This document shows positions 1 through 10,800 of a stretch of DNA of 64,000 nt, piece by piece. The position numbers and the translations under genes are program-made. Source of the stretch: Mycobacterium sp. ITM-2016-00316 (lineage in GTDB: Bacteria; Actinomycetota; Actinomycetes; Mycobacteriales; Mycobacteriaceae); contig NZ_CP134398.1 in NCBI RefSeq assembly GCF_002968335.2, positions 2,542,001-2,606,000 of the forward strand, read 5' to 3'. Each line of letters starts with the position of its first letter. Positions within the stretch are counted from its first letter, which is position 1. The notes beneath the pieces are model-generated. The model saw only the letters and a list, made by a program, of their open reading frames with translations. It had not been told where the DNA came from and did not search any database.

Positions 1-1044
1 GCCCTGGATCGCATTGCGCGGGCCTGGAACTCGACCTGGGACCTGAGCACCGACGTCGACCTGAAGCGGCTGCCGTCCTCCGGCCCGTACAAGGTGGATT
101 CGGTGACCGCGGAGGGCGCGGTCGTGCTGGTGGCCAATGACAAGTGGTGGGGGGCCAAGCCGGCCGCGCCGCGGGTGACGGTGTGGGCGCGCGGCGCCGA
201 TATCCAGGATCGGATCAACAGCGGGGCCTTCGACGTCGTCGACATCTCGACCGGCTCATCGGGCACCCTGAACCTGCCCGCGGGGTACTCCCGCACCGAC
301 ACCGCATCGGCCGGTATCGAGCAGCTGATCTACTCGGCGCAGGGGCCGATGGCCGCACCGCCGGCGCGGCGTGCCCTGTCGCTGTGCACACCGCGAGACA
401 CCATCGCGCGCAACGCGCAGGTGCCGATCGCCAACGCCCGGCTCAACCCCACCACCGAAGATGCCGTCTCGGCCGCCGAAAGTGCGGGGGAGGCAGGGCA
501 GTTCAGCGTCGCCAATATCGAGGGCGCGCGGCAGGCGCTGAACAACCAGCCGCTGACCGTCCGGATCGGATACCAGAGCCCCAACCCGCGACTGGCCGCC
601 ACCGTCGGCGCCATCGCCCAGGCCTGTGCCGCCGCGGGGATCACCGTCACCGAGGCCGCCGGCGATTCCGTGGGCCCGCTGAGCCTGCGCGACAACACGA
701 TCGACGTGCTCATCGCCAGCACCGGAGGTTCCCCGGGCAGCGGCTCGACGGGCTCGTCGACCCTGGACGCCTACGATCTGCACACCGGTAACGGCAACAA
801 CCTGTCCGGGTACAGCAACGAGCGCATCGACGGCATCATCGACGCGCTGGTGGTGACGACGGTCCCCAAGGAACAGGCCCGCCTGCTGGGGGAGAGCGGA
901 CCGATCCTGTGGGCCGACGTCCCGACGCTGCCGCTGTACCGTCAGCAGCGGACCCTGCTGACCTCCAAGCAGGTGAGCGCCGTGAGCAGTAACCCGACCC
1001 GATGGGGAGCAGGATGGAATATGGACCGATGGTCGCTGACGTGA
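1..1044 (+). CDS. ABC transporter family 5 substrate-binding lipoprotein, 5' truncated
   Basis: The frame is open from the first base, so the true start and any lipoprotein signal lie upstream; 347 C-terminal residues are present. The protein resembles DppA/OppA-type peptide-binding proteins (SBP family 5): a Trp- and Gly-rich C-terminal lobe, a segment describing a solute path to an 'N-N-L-S-G-Y-S-N' loop near 790-820, and the typical ending where the substrate lobe closes. The position just upstream of apt and rel matches Rv2585c of M. tuberculosis, a predicted dipeptide-binding lipoprotein. No permease genes are visible, so it may be an orphan binding protein. Substrate is unknown. It ends 19 bases before apt, and the two are probably cotranscribed. 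Confidence 0.85.
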   Translation, partial: ALDRIARAWNSTWDLSTDVDLKRLPSSGPYKVDSVTAEGAVVLVANDKWWGAKPAAPRVTVWARGADIQDRINSGAFDVVDISTGSSGTLNLPAGYSRTDTASAGIEQLIYSAQGPMAAPPARRALSLCTPRDTIARNAQVPIANARLNPTTEDAVSAAESAGEAGQFSVANIEGARQALNNQPLTVRIGYQSPNPRLAATVGAIAQACAAAGITVTEAAGDSVGPLSLRDNTIDVLIASTGGSPGSGSTGSSTLDAYDLHTGNGNNLSGYSNERIDGIIDALVVTTVPKEQARLLGESGPILWADVPTLPLYRQQRTLLTSKQVSAVSSNPTRWGAGWNMDRWSLT

Positions 1045-1063
1045 AGCCCGTCGGTCCACTGAC

Positions 1064-1600
1064 ATGACCGGCAGCAGGCAGGAAGCCGCCTCGCTCATCA
1101 GCGCCCTGACCCGTCATGTCGCCGACTTCCCGATCGCCGGCGTCGATTTCAAGGATCTGACCCCGGTGCTGGCCGATCCGCGTGGGCTGGCCGTCGTCAC
1201 CGACGCGCTGGCCGAGGTGGCCGACGGGGTGGATCTGATCGCCGGGGTGGATGCCCGGGGGTTTCTCCTGGGCGCCGCGGTCGCGCTCAAGATGGGCACC
1301 GGGGTGCTCGCGGTCCGCAAGGGTGGCAAGCTGCCGCCGCCGGTGCACACGGTGCAGTACGACCTGGAGTACGGGTCGGCGACGCTGGAGATCCCCGCCG
1401 ACGGTATCGATCTGGCCGGTCGCAGCGTTCTGGTGATCGACGATGTGCTGGCGACGGGCGGCACGCTGGCCGCGGCGGCCCAGCTGCTGGAAAAGGGTGG
1501 TGCCCGGGTGGCCGGCGCCGCGGTGGTACTCAAGCTGACCGCGCTGAACGGGCGCGCGGCGGTGCAACCGCTGCAGGTCACCAGCCTCATCATCGACTGA
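1064..1600 (+). CDS. apt: Adenine phosphoribosyltransferase
   Basis: Cytosolic purine salvage enzyme that converts adenine plus PRPP to AMP and pyrophosphate. The 178-residue protein has the type I phosphoribosyltransferase PRPP loop at residues 122-134 ([13 protein letters not shown]), with the acidic pair D126-D127. Upstream is the '[13 protein letters not shown]' block typical of Apt, and the 'RKGGKLP' flexible-loop region. Length is normal for the family. It sits between the peptide-binding lipoprotein and rel, as in other mycobacteria, linking purine pools to (p)ppGpp metabolism by location; whether this is functional is inference. Confidence 0.95.
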   Translation: MTGSRQEAASLISALTRHVADFPIAGVDFKDLTPVLADPRGLAVVTDALAEVADGVDLIAGVDARGFLLGAAVALKMGTGVLAVRKGGKLPPPVHTVQYDLEYGSATLEIPADGIDLAGRSVLVIDDVLATGGTLAAAAQLLEKGGARVAGAAVVLKLTALNGRAAVQPLQVTSLIID

Positions 1601-1665
1601 GGGCTATTGTCGAATTTCAAGCTGAGAACGTCAGGCTGAGAACTCCACTCGGCGAGGAGGTGAAC

Positions 1666-4002
1666 ATGGCGGACGAATCCGGCAACGGACAGGTCGTCGC
1701 GCCCGCGCCCGCGGCCGAGGTCACCTCGCCGGATACCTCGAAGATCAGCGCATCACGACGCGTCCGCGCGCGGCTGGCGCGCCGGATGACCTCGCAGCGC
1801 AGCCTGGTGAACCCGGTGCTCGAGCCGCTGGTCGCGGTGCACCGGCAGTTCCACCCGAAGGCCGATCTGGCCATCCTGCAGCGCGCCTACGATGTCGCCG
1901 AGGAGCGTCACGCCGATCAGCTGCGCCGCTCGGGTGACCCCTACATCACCCATCCGCTGGCGGTCGCCAACATCCTGGCCGAGCTGGGCATGGATACCAC
2001 GACGCTGGTGGCGGCGCTGCTGCACGACACCGTGGAGGACACCGGCTACTCGCTGGAATCCCTGACCGACGACTTCGGCAGCGAAGTCGGCCATCTCGTC
2101 GACGGGGTGACAAAACTCGACAAGGTGGCCCTCGGCAGCGCCGCCGAGGGCGAGACCATCCGCAAGATGATCATCGCGATGGCGCGCGACCCACGGGTGC
2201 TGGTGATCAAGGTCGCCGACCGGCTGCACAACATGCGGACGATGCGTTTCCTGCCGCCGGAGAAGCAGGCGCGCAAGGCCCGTGAGACCCTGGAAGTCAT
2301 TGCGCCACTGGCACATCGGCTAGGGATGGCCACGGTCAAGTGGGAGCTGGAGGATCTGTCGTTCGCGATCCTGCATCCCAAGCGCTATGAGGAGATCGTA
2401 CGGCTGGTGGCTGACCGGGCCCCGTCCCGCGACACCTACCTGGCCCGGGTACGCGCCGAGATCGGGTCATCGCTGGCCGCCATGAAGATCAATGCCTCGG
2501 TGGAGGGCCGGCCCAAACACTACTGGTCGATCTACCAGAAGATGATCGTCAAGGGCCGCGACTTCGATGACATCCACGACCTGGTCGGGGTGCGGATCCT
2601 GTGTCACGACATGCGGGACTGTTACGCGGCGGTGGGTGTGGTGCACTCCTTGTGGCAGCCGATGGCGGGCCGTTTCAAGGATTACATCGCCCAGCCGCGT
2701 TACGGCGTCTACCAGTCGCTGCACACCACGGTGATCGGCCCCGAGGGCAAACCGCTGGAGGTGCAGATCCGTACCAACGAGATGCACGACACCGCCGAGT
2801 TCGGTATCGCCGCGCACTGGCGCTACAAGGAGGCCAAGGGGCGCAACGGCCTACCGGCGGGCAGTACCTCCACCGAGATCGACGAGATGGCCTGGATGCG
2901 CCAGCTCCTGGACTGGCAGCGGGAAGCCGCCGACCCCGGTGAGTTCCTGGAATCGCTGCGCTATGACCTCGCCGTGCAGGAGATCTTCGTCTTCACCCCC
3001 AAGGGTGACGTGGTCACCCTGCCCACCGGCTCCACACCGGTGGACTTCGCCTACGCCGTGCACACCGAGGTGGGGCACCGTTGTATCGGCGCCCGGGTGA
3101 ACCACCGGTTGGTGGCGCTCGAACGCAAACTCGAAAACGGGGACCAGGTCGAGGTTTTCACCTCCAAGGCGGCAAACGCCGGGCCGTCACGGGACTGGCA
3201 GACCTTCGTGGTGTCGCCGCGCGCCAAGGCCAAGATCCGCCAGTGGTTCGCCAAGGAGCGCCGCGAAGAGGCGCTCGAAGCCGGCAAGGACGCCATCGTC
3301 AAGGAGGTGCGCCGCGGCGGACTTCCGTTGCAGCGGTTGATGAACGGCGACTCGATGAGCGCGCTCGCGCGCGAGTTGCACTATGCCGACGTCTCCGCGC
3401 TCTACACCGCGGTGGGCGAGGGGCACACCTCGGCGCGCCATGTGGTGCAGCGACTGCTGGCTCAGCTCGGCGGCGACGAAGAGGCCGAGGACGAGATCGC
3501 CGAACGGTCCACCCCGGCGACCATGCCGGTCCGGCAACGCACCAGCGACGATGTCGGCGTGTCCGTGCCGGGCGCGGCGGGGGTGCTGACCAAGCTGGCC
3601 AAGTGCTGCACCCCGGTGCCCGGCGACGTCATCATGGGGTTCGTCACCCGCGGCGGCGGCGTCAGCGTGCACCGCACCGACTGTACGAATGCGCAGTCGC
3701 TGCAGGACCAGTCCGAGCGCATCATCGAGGTGCAGTGGGCGCCGTCGCCGTCCTCGGTGTTCCTGGTCGCGATCCAGGTGGAGGCACTCGACCGGCACCG
3801 TCTGCTCTCCGATGTGACCCGTGTGCTCGCCGATGAGAAGGTGAACATCCTGTCCGCGTCGGTGACCACCTCCAACGACCGGGTGGCGATCAGCCGGTTC
3901 ACCTTCGAGATGGGTGACCCGAAACATCTCGGGCACGTGCTGAACGTGGTGCGCAATGTCGAGGGTGTCTATGACGTGTATCGGGTCACGTCAGCGGCCT
4001 AG
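1666..4002 (+). CDS. rel: Bifunctional (p)ppGpp synthetase/hydrolase Rel
   Basis: Stringent-response enzyme that makes and degrades (p)ppGpp. The 778-residue protein shows, in order: an HD hydrolase domain with the metal motif H120-D121 (LLHDTVEDT); a RelA/SpoT synthetase domain with the 'YQSLHTTV' block; a TGS domain ('[14 protein letters not shown]'); a zinc-finger-like Cys region ('[10 protein letters not shown]'); and a C-terminal ACT domain. Both catalytic halves look intact, so it should be bifunctional. I chose ATG 1666 because the alternative GTG at 1660 overlaps the strong GAGGAGG ribosome-binding site at 1654-1660. In M. tuberculosis the orthologue Rv2583c is the main long RSH enzyme. 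Confidence 0.96.
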   Translation: MADESGNGQVVAPAPAAEVTSPDTSKISASRRVRARLARRMTSQRSLVNPVLEPLVAVHRQFHPKADLAILQRAYDVAEERHADQLRRSGDPYITHPLAVANILAELGMDTTTLVAALLHDTVEDTGYSLESLTDDFGSEVGHLVDGVTKLDKVALGSAAEGETIRKMIIAMARDPRVLVIKVADRLHNMRTMRFLPPEKQARKARETLEVIAPLAHRLGMATVKWELEDLSFAILHPKRYEEIVRLVADRAPSRDTYLARVRAEIGSSLAAMKINASVEGRPKHYWSIYQKMIVKGRDFDDIHDLVGVRILCHDMRDCYAAVGVVHSLWQPMAGRFKDYIAQPRYGVYQSLHTTVIGPEGKPLEVQIRTNEMHDTAEFGIAAHWRYKEAKGRNGLPAGSTSTEIDEMAWMRQLLDWQREAADPGEFLESLRYDLAVQEIFVFTPKGDVVTLPTGSTPVDFAYAVHTEVGHRCIGARVNHRLVALERKLENGDQVEVFTSKAANAGPSRDWQTFVVSPRAKAKIRQWFAKERREEALEAGKDAIVKEVRRGGLPLQRLMNGDSMSALARELHYADVSALYTAVGEGHTSARHVVQRLLAQLGGDEEAEDEIAERSTPATMPVRQRTSDDVGVSVPGAAGVLTKLAKCCTPVPGDVIMGFVTRGGGVSVHRTDCTNAQSLQDQSERIIEVQWAPSPSSVFLVAIQVEALDRHRLLSDVTRVLADEKVNILSASVTTSNDRVAISRFTFEMGDPKHLGHVLNVVRNVEGVYDVYRVTSAA

Positions 4003-4018
4003 GTGCGATACTGCGCGC

Positions 4019-4312
4019 ATGCGTAGAGCCTTCATGATCGTTCTTGCGTCGCTGGCCCTGATCGTCACCGGCTGCGGGTCCACCATCAAGCCCGAGGGCG
4101 CCGCGCAGTCGGTGACCGATCTGGTCTCCAAGGAGACCGGATTCACCCCGAAGGATGTCACCTGCCCGGACGGTGTCAAGGCCGAGGCGGGCACCGAGTT
4201 CGAGTGCACGTTCACCGGGCCGGACGGCGACTACGTCGCCAACGTCAAGGTCACCAAGGTCGAGGGTGAGAACGTCGAGTTCTACATCCAGTCCAAGCTC
4301 AAGGACAGCTGA
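4019..4312 (+). CDS. Small DUF4333-type lipoprotein
   Basis: A 97-residue predicted lipoprotein: signal peptide MRRAFMIVLASLALIVTGC with lipobox VTGC and lipidated Cys19. The mature part has two further cysteines ('TCPDGVKA...FECTF') that could form a disulfide, followed by a small beta-rich domain ('DYVANVKVTKVEG'). The pattern is that of DUF4333 lipoproteins common in mycobacteria; function unknown. Translation could begin at 3956 inside rel, but the ATG at 4019 starts exactly at the signal peptide and lies six bases after a GATACT that resembles a -10 element (4007-4012), so a leaderless transcript is plausible. It is convergent with the cyclophilin genes. Confidence 0.8.
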   Translation: MRRAFMIVLASLALIVTGCGSTIKPEGAAQSVTDLVSKETGFTPKDVTCPDGVKAEAGTEFECTFTGPDGDYVANVKVTKVEGENVEFYIQSKLKDS

Positions 4313-4322
4313 CCCACCGCGC

Positions 4323-5306
<984 letters not shown>

Positions 5307-5310
5307 CGAC

Positions 5311-6186
5311 TCAGTCCAGCTGGATCGTCTTCACCTGAACCTTGGTGGCCGGCGGGCCGTCCTGGCCGCCGCCCTCCACCCCGGCGCCGGCGATCTTGTC
5401 CAGGGTGGCCAGACCGGTTTCGTCGATGGTGCCGAACACGGTGTAGTTCGGCGGCAACTGCGAATCCCGGTAGACCAGGAAGAACTGGCTGCCGTTGGTA
5501 CCGGCACCGGCGTTGGCCATGGCCAACGTGCCGCGCGGGTAGAGCACCGGCTGCTGCAGCGCCGGGTTGTCCGGCTGGTACTGGTTGGTCGGGTACTCGT
5601 TGGCGAATTCGTAGCCAGGGCCGCCGGTGCCCTGGCCGGTCGGGTCACCGCACTGCAGGACCGACAGGCTGTCGCTGGTGGTCAACCGGTGGCAGGGGGT
5701 GTCGTTGAAGTAGCCCTGCCCGGCCAGGCTGGCGAAGCTGTTCGAGGTGCACGGCGCCTGCGCGTTGTTCAGCATCAGGCCGATGTTGCCCTGGTCGGTG
5801 GCCATGCTGACGCTGATCTCGGCCTCGTCCATCGGGATCTTGCCGGTGCGCGGCGGATCGACCTTCCTGCTCGCCTCGCCCGCCCCCGGGTACTGGCAGT
5901 CCTGGCCGAGACCGGCCGGCGCCACGAAGGGCGGCAGCTTGCCATCGGAGGCGGGCTGCGGGGCCGCCGGGTCCAGGCTGGTGGTCGTCGAAGCCGACGT
6001 GGTCTCCGGCGAGTCCTTGTTGGTGATGACCACGGTGGCCACCACCGCGCCGACCACCACGAGCACACCGGTCACCGAGGCGATGATGGTGATCAGACGT
6101 TGCCGCTTGGCCCGCTGCTCCCGGCGTTCGAGTTGGCGCTCGAGCTTGCGCTTGGCCGCTGCCCGTCGCTGTTCGTTGGTCGGCAC
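5311..6186 (-). CDS. ppiB: Membrane-anchored cyclophilin PpiB
   Basis: A 291-residue peptidyl-prolyl cis-trans isomerase. The N-terminus is very basic (residues 8-30, Arg/Lys-rich, coiled-coil-like), followed by one transmembrane helix near residues 31-53, a Thr/Ser/Pro linker and a cyclophilin domain with 'TLAMANAGAGTNGSQFF'. This single-anchor layout matches the M. tuberculosis PpiB (Rv2582) better than its downstream paralogue does. GTG 6186 is preceded by a strong GAGGAGGA. It is the first gene of a two-gene operon with the DUF4190-cyclophilin gene, and is divergent from glyoxalase II. Confidence 0.9.
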   Translation of the reverse strand: MPTNEQRRAAAKRKLERQLERREQRAKRQRLITIIASVTGVLVVVGAVVATVVITNKDSPETTSASTTTSLDPAAPQPASDGKLPPFVAPAGLGQDCQYPGAGEASRKVDPPRTGKIPMDEAEISVSMATDQGNIGLMLNNAQAPCTSNSFASLAGQGYFNDTPCHRLTTSDSLSVLQCGDPTGQGTGGPGYEFANEYPTNQYQPDNPALQQPVLYPRGTLAMANAGAGTNGSQFFLVYRDSQLPPNYTVFGTIDETGLATLDKIAGAGVEGGGQDGPPATKVQVKTIQLD

Positions 6187-6323
6187 CGCCGCTGTCCTCC
6201 TCGGGTCTGCGCAGCGTCGGCCGCGCGTTCACATCGGCACCGAGTGTGCCAGGCGTTTCTGAGTGCGGGCCGTGCGACCCGCGCGAATACCGGTCGGGAA
6301 AGTGGACGTGGGAAACTTGCCCG

Positions 6324-7004
6324 GTGTTGATCACCGGATTCCCCGCGGGGGTGCTGGCGTGCAACTGCTACGTGCTGGCACCACACGCCGGTGCCGACGC
6401 CGTCATCGTCGACCCCGGTCAGTCGGCGTTCGGGCGGTTGAGCGCGATTCTCGACGAGCACCGGCTCACCCCGGCGGCGGTACTGCTGACCCACGGGCAC
6501 ATCGACCACATGTGGTCGGCGCAGAAGGTGGCCGACACCTACGGCTGCCCGGTGTACATCCATCCCGAGGACCGCGCGATGCTCACCGATCCGATCATGG
6601 ATCTCAATGCGGCCGGGCGAGCGCAGTCGCTGGTGCTGGGGCTCGGCAAGCGCGCGGTGTCCGCGTTCTTCTCCGAACCACGCCAGGTCGTCGAGCTGGT
6701 CGAGGACGGTGTGCAGTTGGACCTCGGCGGTATCGCCGTGACGGTCGACCACACGCCCGGACACACGCCGGGATCGGTCTGCTTCCGGGTCGACGGGATG
6801 ACGTTCACCGGCGACACCTTGTTCAAAGGTGCGATCGGCCGAAGTGATCTGCTCGGCGGCAGCGGCCGTCAGCTGCTGACCTCGATCGTGACAAAACTGT
6901 TGGTGCTCGACGACGACACCGTGGTACTACCTGGCCACGGTGAAAAATCCACCATCGGCATCGAACGCCGAACCAATCCGTTCCTCGAAGGTCTGACTCT
7001 GTGA
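6324..7004 (+). CDS. Glyoxalase II-like metallo-beta-lactamase-fold hydrolase
   Basis: A 226-residue MBL-fold hydrolase with the metal motif T56-H-G-H-I-D-H62 and later ligands in 'DHTPGHTPGS' and 'LPGHGEKS'. It probably hydrolyses a thioester such as S-lactoyl-mycothiol or a related adduct; the thiol cofactor is inferred from the organism, not seen. I chose GTG 6324 rather than a start at 6246 because MLITGFPAG is the usual N-terminus of the Rv2581c family and the upstream 26 residues look like intergenic sequence. The stop codon adjoins the hisS start (TGAGTG), so the two are coupled. Confidence 0.88.
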   Translation: MLITGFPAGVLACNCYVLAPHAGADAVIVDPGQSAFGRLSAILDEHRLTPAAVLLTHGHIDHMWSAQKVADTYGCPVYIHPEDRAMLTDPIMDLNAAGRAQSLVLGLGKRAVSAFFSEPRQVVELVEDGVQLDLGGIAVTVDHTPGHTPGSVCFRVDGMTFTGDTLFKGAIGRSDLLGGSGRQLLTSIVTKLLVLDDDTVVLPGHGEKSTIGIERRTNPFLEGLTL

Positions 7005-8273
7005 GTGAATACCGTGACTGATTTCAGGGCGCCGAAGGGCGTGCCGGACTATCTGCCGCCCGACTCCGCCGCGTTCGTGGCGGTGCGTGACGGCCTGCTG
7101 GGCGCTGCCCGGCGCGCCGGCTACGGCGATGTCGAGTTGCCGATCTTCGAGGACACCGCGCTGTTCGCCCGCGGCGTCGGCGAGTCCACCGACGTGGTCA
7201 GCAAGGAGATGTACACCTTCGCCGACCGCGGTGAGCGGTCGGTGACGCTGCGGCCCGAGGGCACCGCCGGTGTCATGCGCGCGGTCATCGAGCACGGCCT
7301 GGACCGCGGGCAGTTGCCGGTCAAACTCTGCTATGCGGGCCCGTTCTTCCGGTACGAGCGCCCGCAGGCCGGTCGCTACCGCCAGCTGCAGCAGGTCGGG
7401 GTGGAGGCCATCGGGGTCGACGATCCGGCGCTCGACGCCGAGGTGATCGCCGTGGCCGATGGCGGTTTCCGGTCTCTCGGGCTGGACGGTTTCCGCCTGG
7501 AGATCACTTCGCTTGGCGACGAGACGTGCCGCCCGCAGTACCGGGAGTTGCTGCAGGAGTTCCTGTTCGGGCTCGACCTGGACGAGGAGACCCGCCGGCG
7601 CGCGGAGATCAACCCGCTGCGGGTGCTCGACGACAAGCGTCCCGCGGTGCGGGAGATGACCGCCGCAGCGCCGCTGATGCTCGATCACCTCTCCGATGTG
7701 GCCAAGGCACACTTCGAGACCGTGCTGGCCCACCTGGACGCGCTCGGGGTGCCCTATGTGGTGAACCCGCGCATGGTGCGCGGGCTGGACTACTACACGA
7801 AGACCACCTTCGAGTTCGTCCACGACGGACTGGGCGCCCAATCCGGTATCGGCGGCGGTGGCCGCTACGACGGCCTGATGAGCCAGCTCGGCGGGCAGGA
7901 GCTGTCCGGGATCGGATTCGGGCTCGGGGTCGACCGCACACTGCTGGCGCTCAAGTCCGAGGGCAAGTCCGTCGGCGCCACCAACCGGGTCGACGTGTAC
8001 GGCGTGCCTCTGGGGGAGACGGCCAAGCTCGAATTGGCGAAGCTGGCTGCTGCGTTGCGCACCAACGGTATTCGTGTCGACCTGGCCTACGGTGACCGCA
8101 GCCTCAAGGCCTCGATGCGTGGCGCTGACCGATCCGGTGCTTCGATCGCCCTGGTGGCGGGGGACCGGGACATCGAGGCGGGCACCGTCGGGGTGAAGGA
8201 CCTCGGCACCGGCGAGCAGGTCGACATCGCGATCGACGCGGTGGCCGCCGAGGTGCTTTCCCGCCTGAGTTAG
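7005..8273 (+). CDS. hisS: Histidine--tRNA ligase
   Basis: Class II aminoacyl-tRNA synthetase that charges tRNA-His. The 422-residue protein has the class II motif 2 ('[14 protein letters not shown]'), histidine-binding '[12 protein letters not shown]', motif 3 '[11 protein letters not shown]' and a C-terminal anticodon-binding domain ending 'AEVLSRLS'. GTG 7005 directly follows the glyoxalase stop; a GTG at 7014 ([10 protein letters not shown]) is an equally good start by comparison with the family. The 3' end overlaps by four bases the stop of the convergent membrane-protein gene. Confidence 0.95.
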   Translation: MNTVTDFRAPKGVPDYLPPDSAAFVAVRDGLLGAARRAGYGDVELPIFEDTALFARGVGESTDVVSKEMYTFADRGERSVTLRPEGTAGVMRAVIEHGLDRGQLPVKLCYAGPFFRYERPQAGRYRQLQQVGVEAIGVDDPALDAEVIAVADGGFRSLGLDGFRLEITSLGDETCRPQYRELLQEFLFGLDLDEETRRRAEINPLRVLDDKRPAVREMTAAAPLMLDHLSDVAKAHFETVLAHLDALGVPYVVNPRMVRGLDYYTKTTFEFVHDGLGAQSGIGGGGRYDGLMSQLGGQELSGIGFGLGVDRTLLALKSEGKSVGATNRVDVYGVPLGETAKLELAKLAAALRTNGIRVDLAYGDRSLKASMRGADRSGASIALVAGDRDIEAGTVGVKDLGTGEQVDIAIDAVAAEVLSRLS

Positions 8274-8824
8274 CGCTCCGTGCCGAAGATCGCGGTGGAC
8301 AGCACCGCGTCCATACCGTGGATACGTCCGCCGAACGGGTTGCCGCGCTTGAGAACATAGGCGCCGTGCGGTGTGACGGCCACCAGCTTCGGTGAGCTGG
8401 ACCCGATCTGCATCCGCTTCTCGAAGCGCACCTGATCCAGCCTGCCGACGACCTGTCCCACCCCATCCCGGTAGGTGCCGTCGCTGCGATCGAAGACGGC
8501 CACCGGCACGAAGGCGCTCAACGGTGCCGACCGGATGCGGCGCAACGAGCGGACGGTGAAGACCAGGGCCGCCGCGGCGGCGATGCCGACCGCGAGAATC
8601 ACCAGACTCACCACCAGCGGCGGGTTCCTCTCGCCGCCGCCGAGCGCCATCGAGGTGGACACGACACCGAAGCCGCCGAAGACCAGGGTGATGACCAGCA
8701 GCACGAACGCCGCGATCTGGGTGAGGCCGCTGCCGCGATCGATCACCAGCACGTGCGGCCCGTCCTCGGCGACCACCAGGCCGCCCTGCTCGGCGAGGAT
8801 GCGTGGCCCGCCCGGTGAGGTCAT
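8270..8824 (-). CDS. Two-helix membrane protein of unknown function
   Basis: A 184-residue protein not assigned to a known family. After a short polar N-terminus it has two hydrophobic helices, about residues 36-58 and 70-92, separated by a Gly/Glu-rich loop, then a basic stretch (RSLRRIR) and a roughly 80-residue cytosolic or periplasmic domain with '[14 protein letters not shown]' and '[19 protein letters not shown]'. The C-terminal half could be a small beta domain. It is convergent with hisS (4-base overlap) and divergent from dtd, 22 bases away. No function is proposed. Confidence 0.75.
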   Translation of the reverse strand: MTSPGGPRILAEQGGLVVAEDGPHVLVIDRGSGLTQIAAFVLLVITLVFGGFGVVSTSMALGGGERNPPLVVSLVILAVGIAAAAALVFTVRSLRRIRSAPLSAFVPVAVFDRSDGTYRDGVGQVVGRLDQVRFEKRMQIGSSSPKLVAVTPHGAYVLKRGNPFGGRIHGMDAVLSTAIFGTER

Positions 8825-8834
8825 GAGAACACTC

Positions 8835-8840
8835 TAGGGT
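8835..8840 (+). promoter_or_regulatory. Candidate -10 box for leaderless dtd transcript
   Basis: TAGGGT fits the actinobacterial TANNNT -10 pattern and lies six bases before ATG 8847, so transcription would start at or next to the start codon. No convincing -35 is seen. Confidence 0.5.
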
Positions 8841-8846
8841 CGGAGC

Positions 8847-9278
8847 ATGCGAGTTCTGGTGCAACGGGTGACATCGGCGCGGGTGGTGGTGGACGGCGCG
8901 ACCGTCGGGCAGATCGAGCCGGCGGGTCAGGGCCTGCTCGCCCTGGTCGGGATCACCCACACCGATGACGGCGCCCTGGCCGCCAAGATGGCCGAAAAGC
9001 TCTGGCGGTTAAGGATTCTCGACGAGGAGCAGGCCGCCGCCGACACCGGCGCGCCGATCCTGGTGGTCAGCCAGTTCACCCTGTACGCCAACACCGTCAA
9101 GGGTCGCCGCCCGTCATGGAACGCCGCCGCGCCCCGCCCGGTCGCCGAACCGCTCATCGACGCGTTCGCCGATGCCCTGCGTGCGCTCGGTGCGTCGGTG
9201 CAGACCGGCGTGTTCGGGGCGCACATGGACGTCGAGCTCGTCAACGACGGCCCGGTGACGGTGCTGCTGGAGCTTTAG
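8847..9278 (+). CDS. dtd: D-aminoacyl-tRNA deacylase
   Basis: Cytosolic proofreading enzyme that removes D-amino acids (and glycine) mischarged on tRNA. The 143-residue protein has both DTD signatures: 'SQFTLY' near residue 75 and the cross-subunit Gly-cisPro-type motif 'NDGPVT' near the C-terminus. N-terminus '[17 protein letters not shown]' is the standard family start. Gene context (next to hisS) is plausible for tRNA quality control. It ends in a 4-base overlap with the stop codon of the convergent urtE. Confidence 0.95.
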   Translation: MRVLVQRVTSARVVVDGATVGQIEPAGQGLLALVGITHTDDGALAAKMAEKLWRLRILDEEQAAADTGAPILVVSQFTLYANTVKGRRPSWNAAAPRPVAEPLIDAFADALRALGASVQTGVFGAHMDVELVNDGPVTVLLEL

Positions 9279-9967
9279 ATCGCCATGGCCGCGCGCACCT
9301 CGGCCTCCGACGCCGATCCGCCGGTGCCGCTGGAGGTCACCCGGCCGGCCTCCAGGATGTAGTAGCGCTGCGCGGATTCCAGGGCGAAGCCGATGTGCTG
9401 CTCGACCAGCAGCACACCGAGATCGCCGCGGCCCGTCAACGCGGTGATCGCGGCCTCGATCTCGGCCACCACCGACGGTTGGATGCCCTCGGTCGGTTCG
9501 TCGAGGATCAGGCACTTCGGGGTGGTGATCAGGGCACGCGCGATCGCCAGTTGCTGGCGCTGACCTCCGGAGAGCAACCCGGCCCGTCGGGTCAGCAATT
9601 CCTTGAGCGCGGGGAACAGGTCGAGCTGCTCGTCGATCAGCTTCTTGCCGTTCTTCCGTCCGTCGGCCACCACCTGGAGGTTTTCCGCGGTGGTGAGCTG
9701 CCCGAACGATTGCTGGCCCTGTGGCACATAGGCCAGGCCCCTGGCCACCCGGGCGCTGGGCCGCAACTTGGTGATGTCGTCACCGTCGAACAGGACCTTG
9801 CCCGCACTGCATTTCAGCAGCCCGACCGCGGCGCGCAGCAGGGTGGTCTTGCCCGCACCGTTGTGGCCCATCACCGCGGCCACCCCGTCGGAGGGAACCT
9901 GCAGGTTGACCCCGTGAATGACCTCGGAGCGGCCGTAGCCGGTCCGGACGTCGACGAGTTCGAGCAT
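9275..9967 (-). CDS. urtE: Urea ABC transporter ATP-binding subunit UrtE
   Basis: One of two ATPases that power urea import. The 230-residue protein has Walker A 'GHNGAGKTT', the ABC signature '[15 protein letters not shown]', and Walker B '[10 protein letters not shown]', the last typical of branched-chain/urea-type (HAAT) ATPases. Its ATG overlaps the urtD stop by one base (TGATG), so translation is coupled. It is the last gene of the urtABCDE operon and is convergent with dtd. Confidence 0.93.
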   Translation of the reverse strand: MLELVDVRTGYGRSEVIHGVNLQVPSDGVAAVMGHNGAGKTTLLRAAVGLLKCSAGKVLFDGDDITKLRPSARVARGLAYVPQGQQSFGQLTTAENLQVVADGRKNGKKLIDEQLDLFPALKELLTRRAGLLSGGQRQQLAIARALITTPKCLILDEPTEGIQPSVVAEIEAAITALTGRGDLGVLLVEQHIGFALESAQRYYILEAGRVTSSGTGGSASEAEVRAAMAI

Positions 9968-10800
9968 CAGGACTCCTCCTTGAGTTCATCGGGTACGCCC
10001 TCGGTGCCCGCCGCCGCGGTGCCGAGGTAGACCTCCTGCACCTTCGGGTTGGCCTGCACTTCGGCCACCGAACCCTCCGCGATCACCTGACCGCGGGCCA
10101 GCACCGTCACCGATGTCGCGAACGCCCGCATGAAGTCCATGTCGTGCTCGACGACCACCACGGTGCGCTCACCGCCGATGCGGCGCAGCAGGTTTCCGGT
10201 CTCTTCGCGTTCCTCGTGACTCATCCCGGCGACCGGCTCGTCGAGCAGCAGCACATCGGCGTTCTGCACCAGCAGCATGCCGATCTCCAGCCACTGCTTC
10301 TGACCGTGCGCCAGCACCCCGGCGGGCTTGTCGGCGAGATCGGCCAGCCCGGTGATCTCCAGGGCCTCTTCGATGGCGGGCAGCACACTGGAGCGACGGC
10401 GCAGCAATGTCAGCACGGACCGTCCCGCACCCGCCGCGATGTCCAGGTTCTGCAGCACCGTCAGCTGCTCGAACACGCTGGCCGTCTGGAACGTCCGCCC
10501 GACACCGCGCCGAGCGATCTGGTGCACCTTCTTGCCGAGCAGTTCCACGCCGGACTTGCTCACCGAACCGGTGCCCGACACCAGGCCGGTGATCGCGTCG
10601 ATCACGGTGGTCTTGCCGGCGCCGTTGGGGCCGATCAGGAAGCGCAGGTCGCCTTGGAAGAGGGTGAGATCCACATCGCTGACGGCCTTGAAACCGTCGA
10701 AATCGACGGTGAGTCCACGGACTTCCAGATACTGGGTACCCATGCCGACGTTGCCGCCGGGAGCGGGCTCCGGGTGGGCTTCGGTCTCTACTGCGCTCAT
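9967..10800 (-). CDS. urtD: Urea ABC transporter ATP-binding subunit UrtD
   Basis: The second ATPase of the urea importer, 277 residues. After about 25 polar residues, 'YLEVRGLTVDFDGF' opens the nucleotide-binding domain, with Walker A 'GPNGAGKTT', a degenerate signature 'LAHGQKQWLEIGM', and Walker B 'VLLLDEPVAG'. The AHGQ form of the signature is characteristic of LivG/UrtD-like subunits. ATG 10800 overlaps the urtC stop in an ATGA arrangement; the longer open frame upstream lies inside urtC and is not real. Confidence 0.93.
   Translation of the reverse strand: MSAVETEAHPEPAPGGNVGMGTQYLEVRGLTVDFDGFKAVSDVDLTLFQGDLRFLIGPNGAGKTTVIDAITGLVSGTGSVSKSGVELLGKKVHQIARRGVGRTFQTASVFEQLTVLQNLDIAAGAGRSVLTLLRRRSSVLPAIEEALEITGLADLADKPAGVLAHGQKQWLEIGMLLVQNADVLLLDEPVAGMSHEEREETGNLLRRIGGERTVVVVEHDMDFMRAFATSVTVLARGQVIAEGSVAEVQANPKVQEVYLGTAAAGTEGVPDELKEES

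Noticed and set aside
1660..1665. GTG 1660 as start of rel
   Set aside because: It overlaps the GAGGAGG ribosome-binding site; ATG 1666 is well placed.
6927..8960. 677-residue open frame on the minus strand
   Set aside because: Lies antisense to hisS and to part of the neighbouring genes; composition (Arg/Gly/His-rich, no domains) is that of a high-GC shadow frame.
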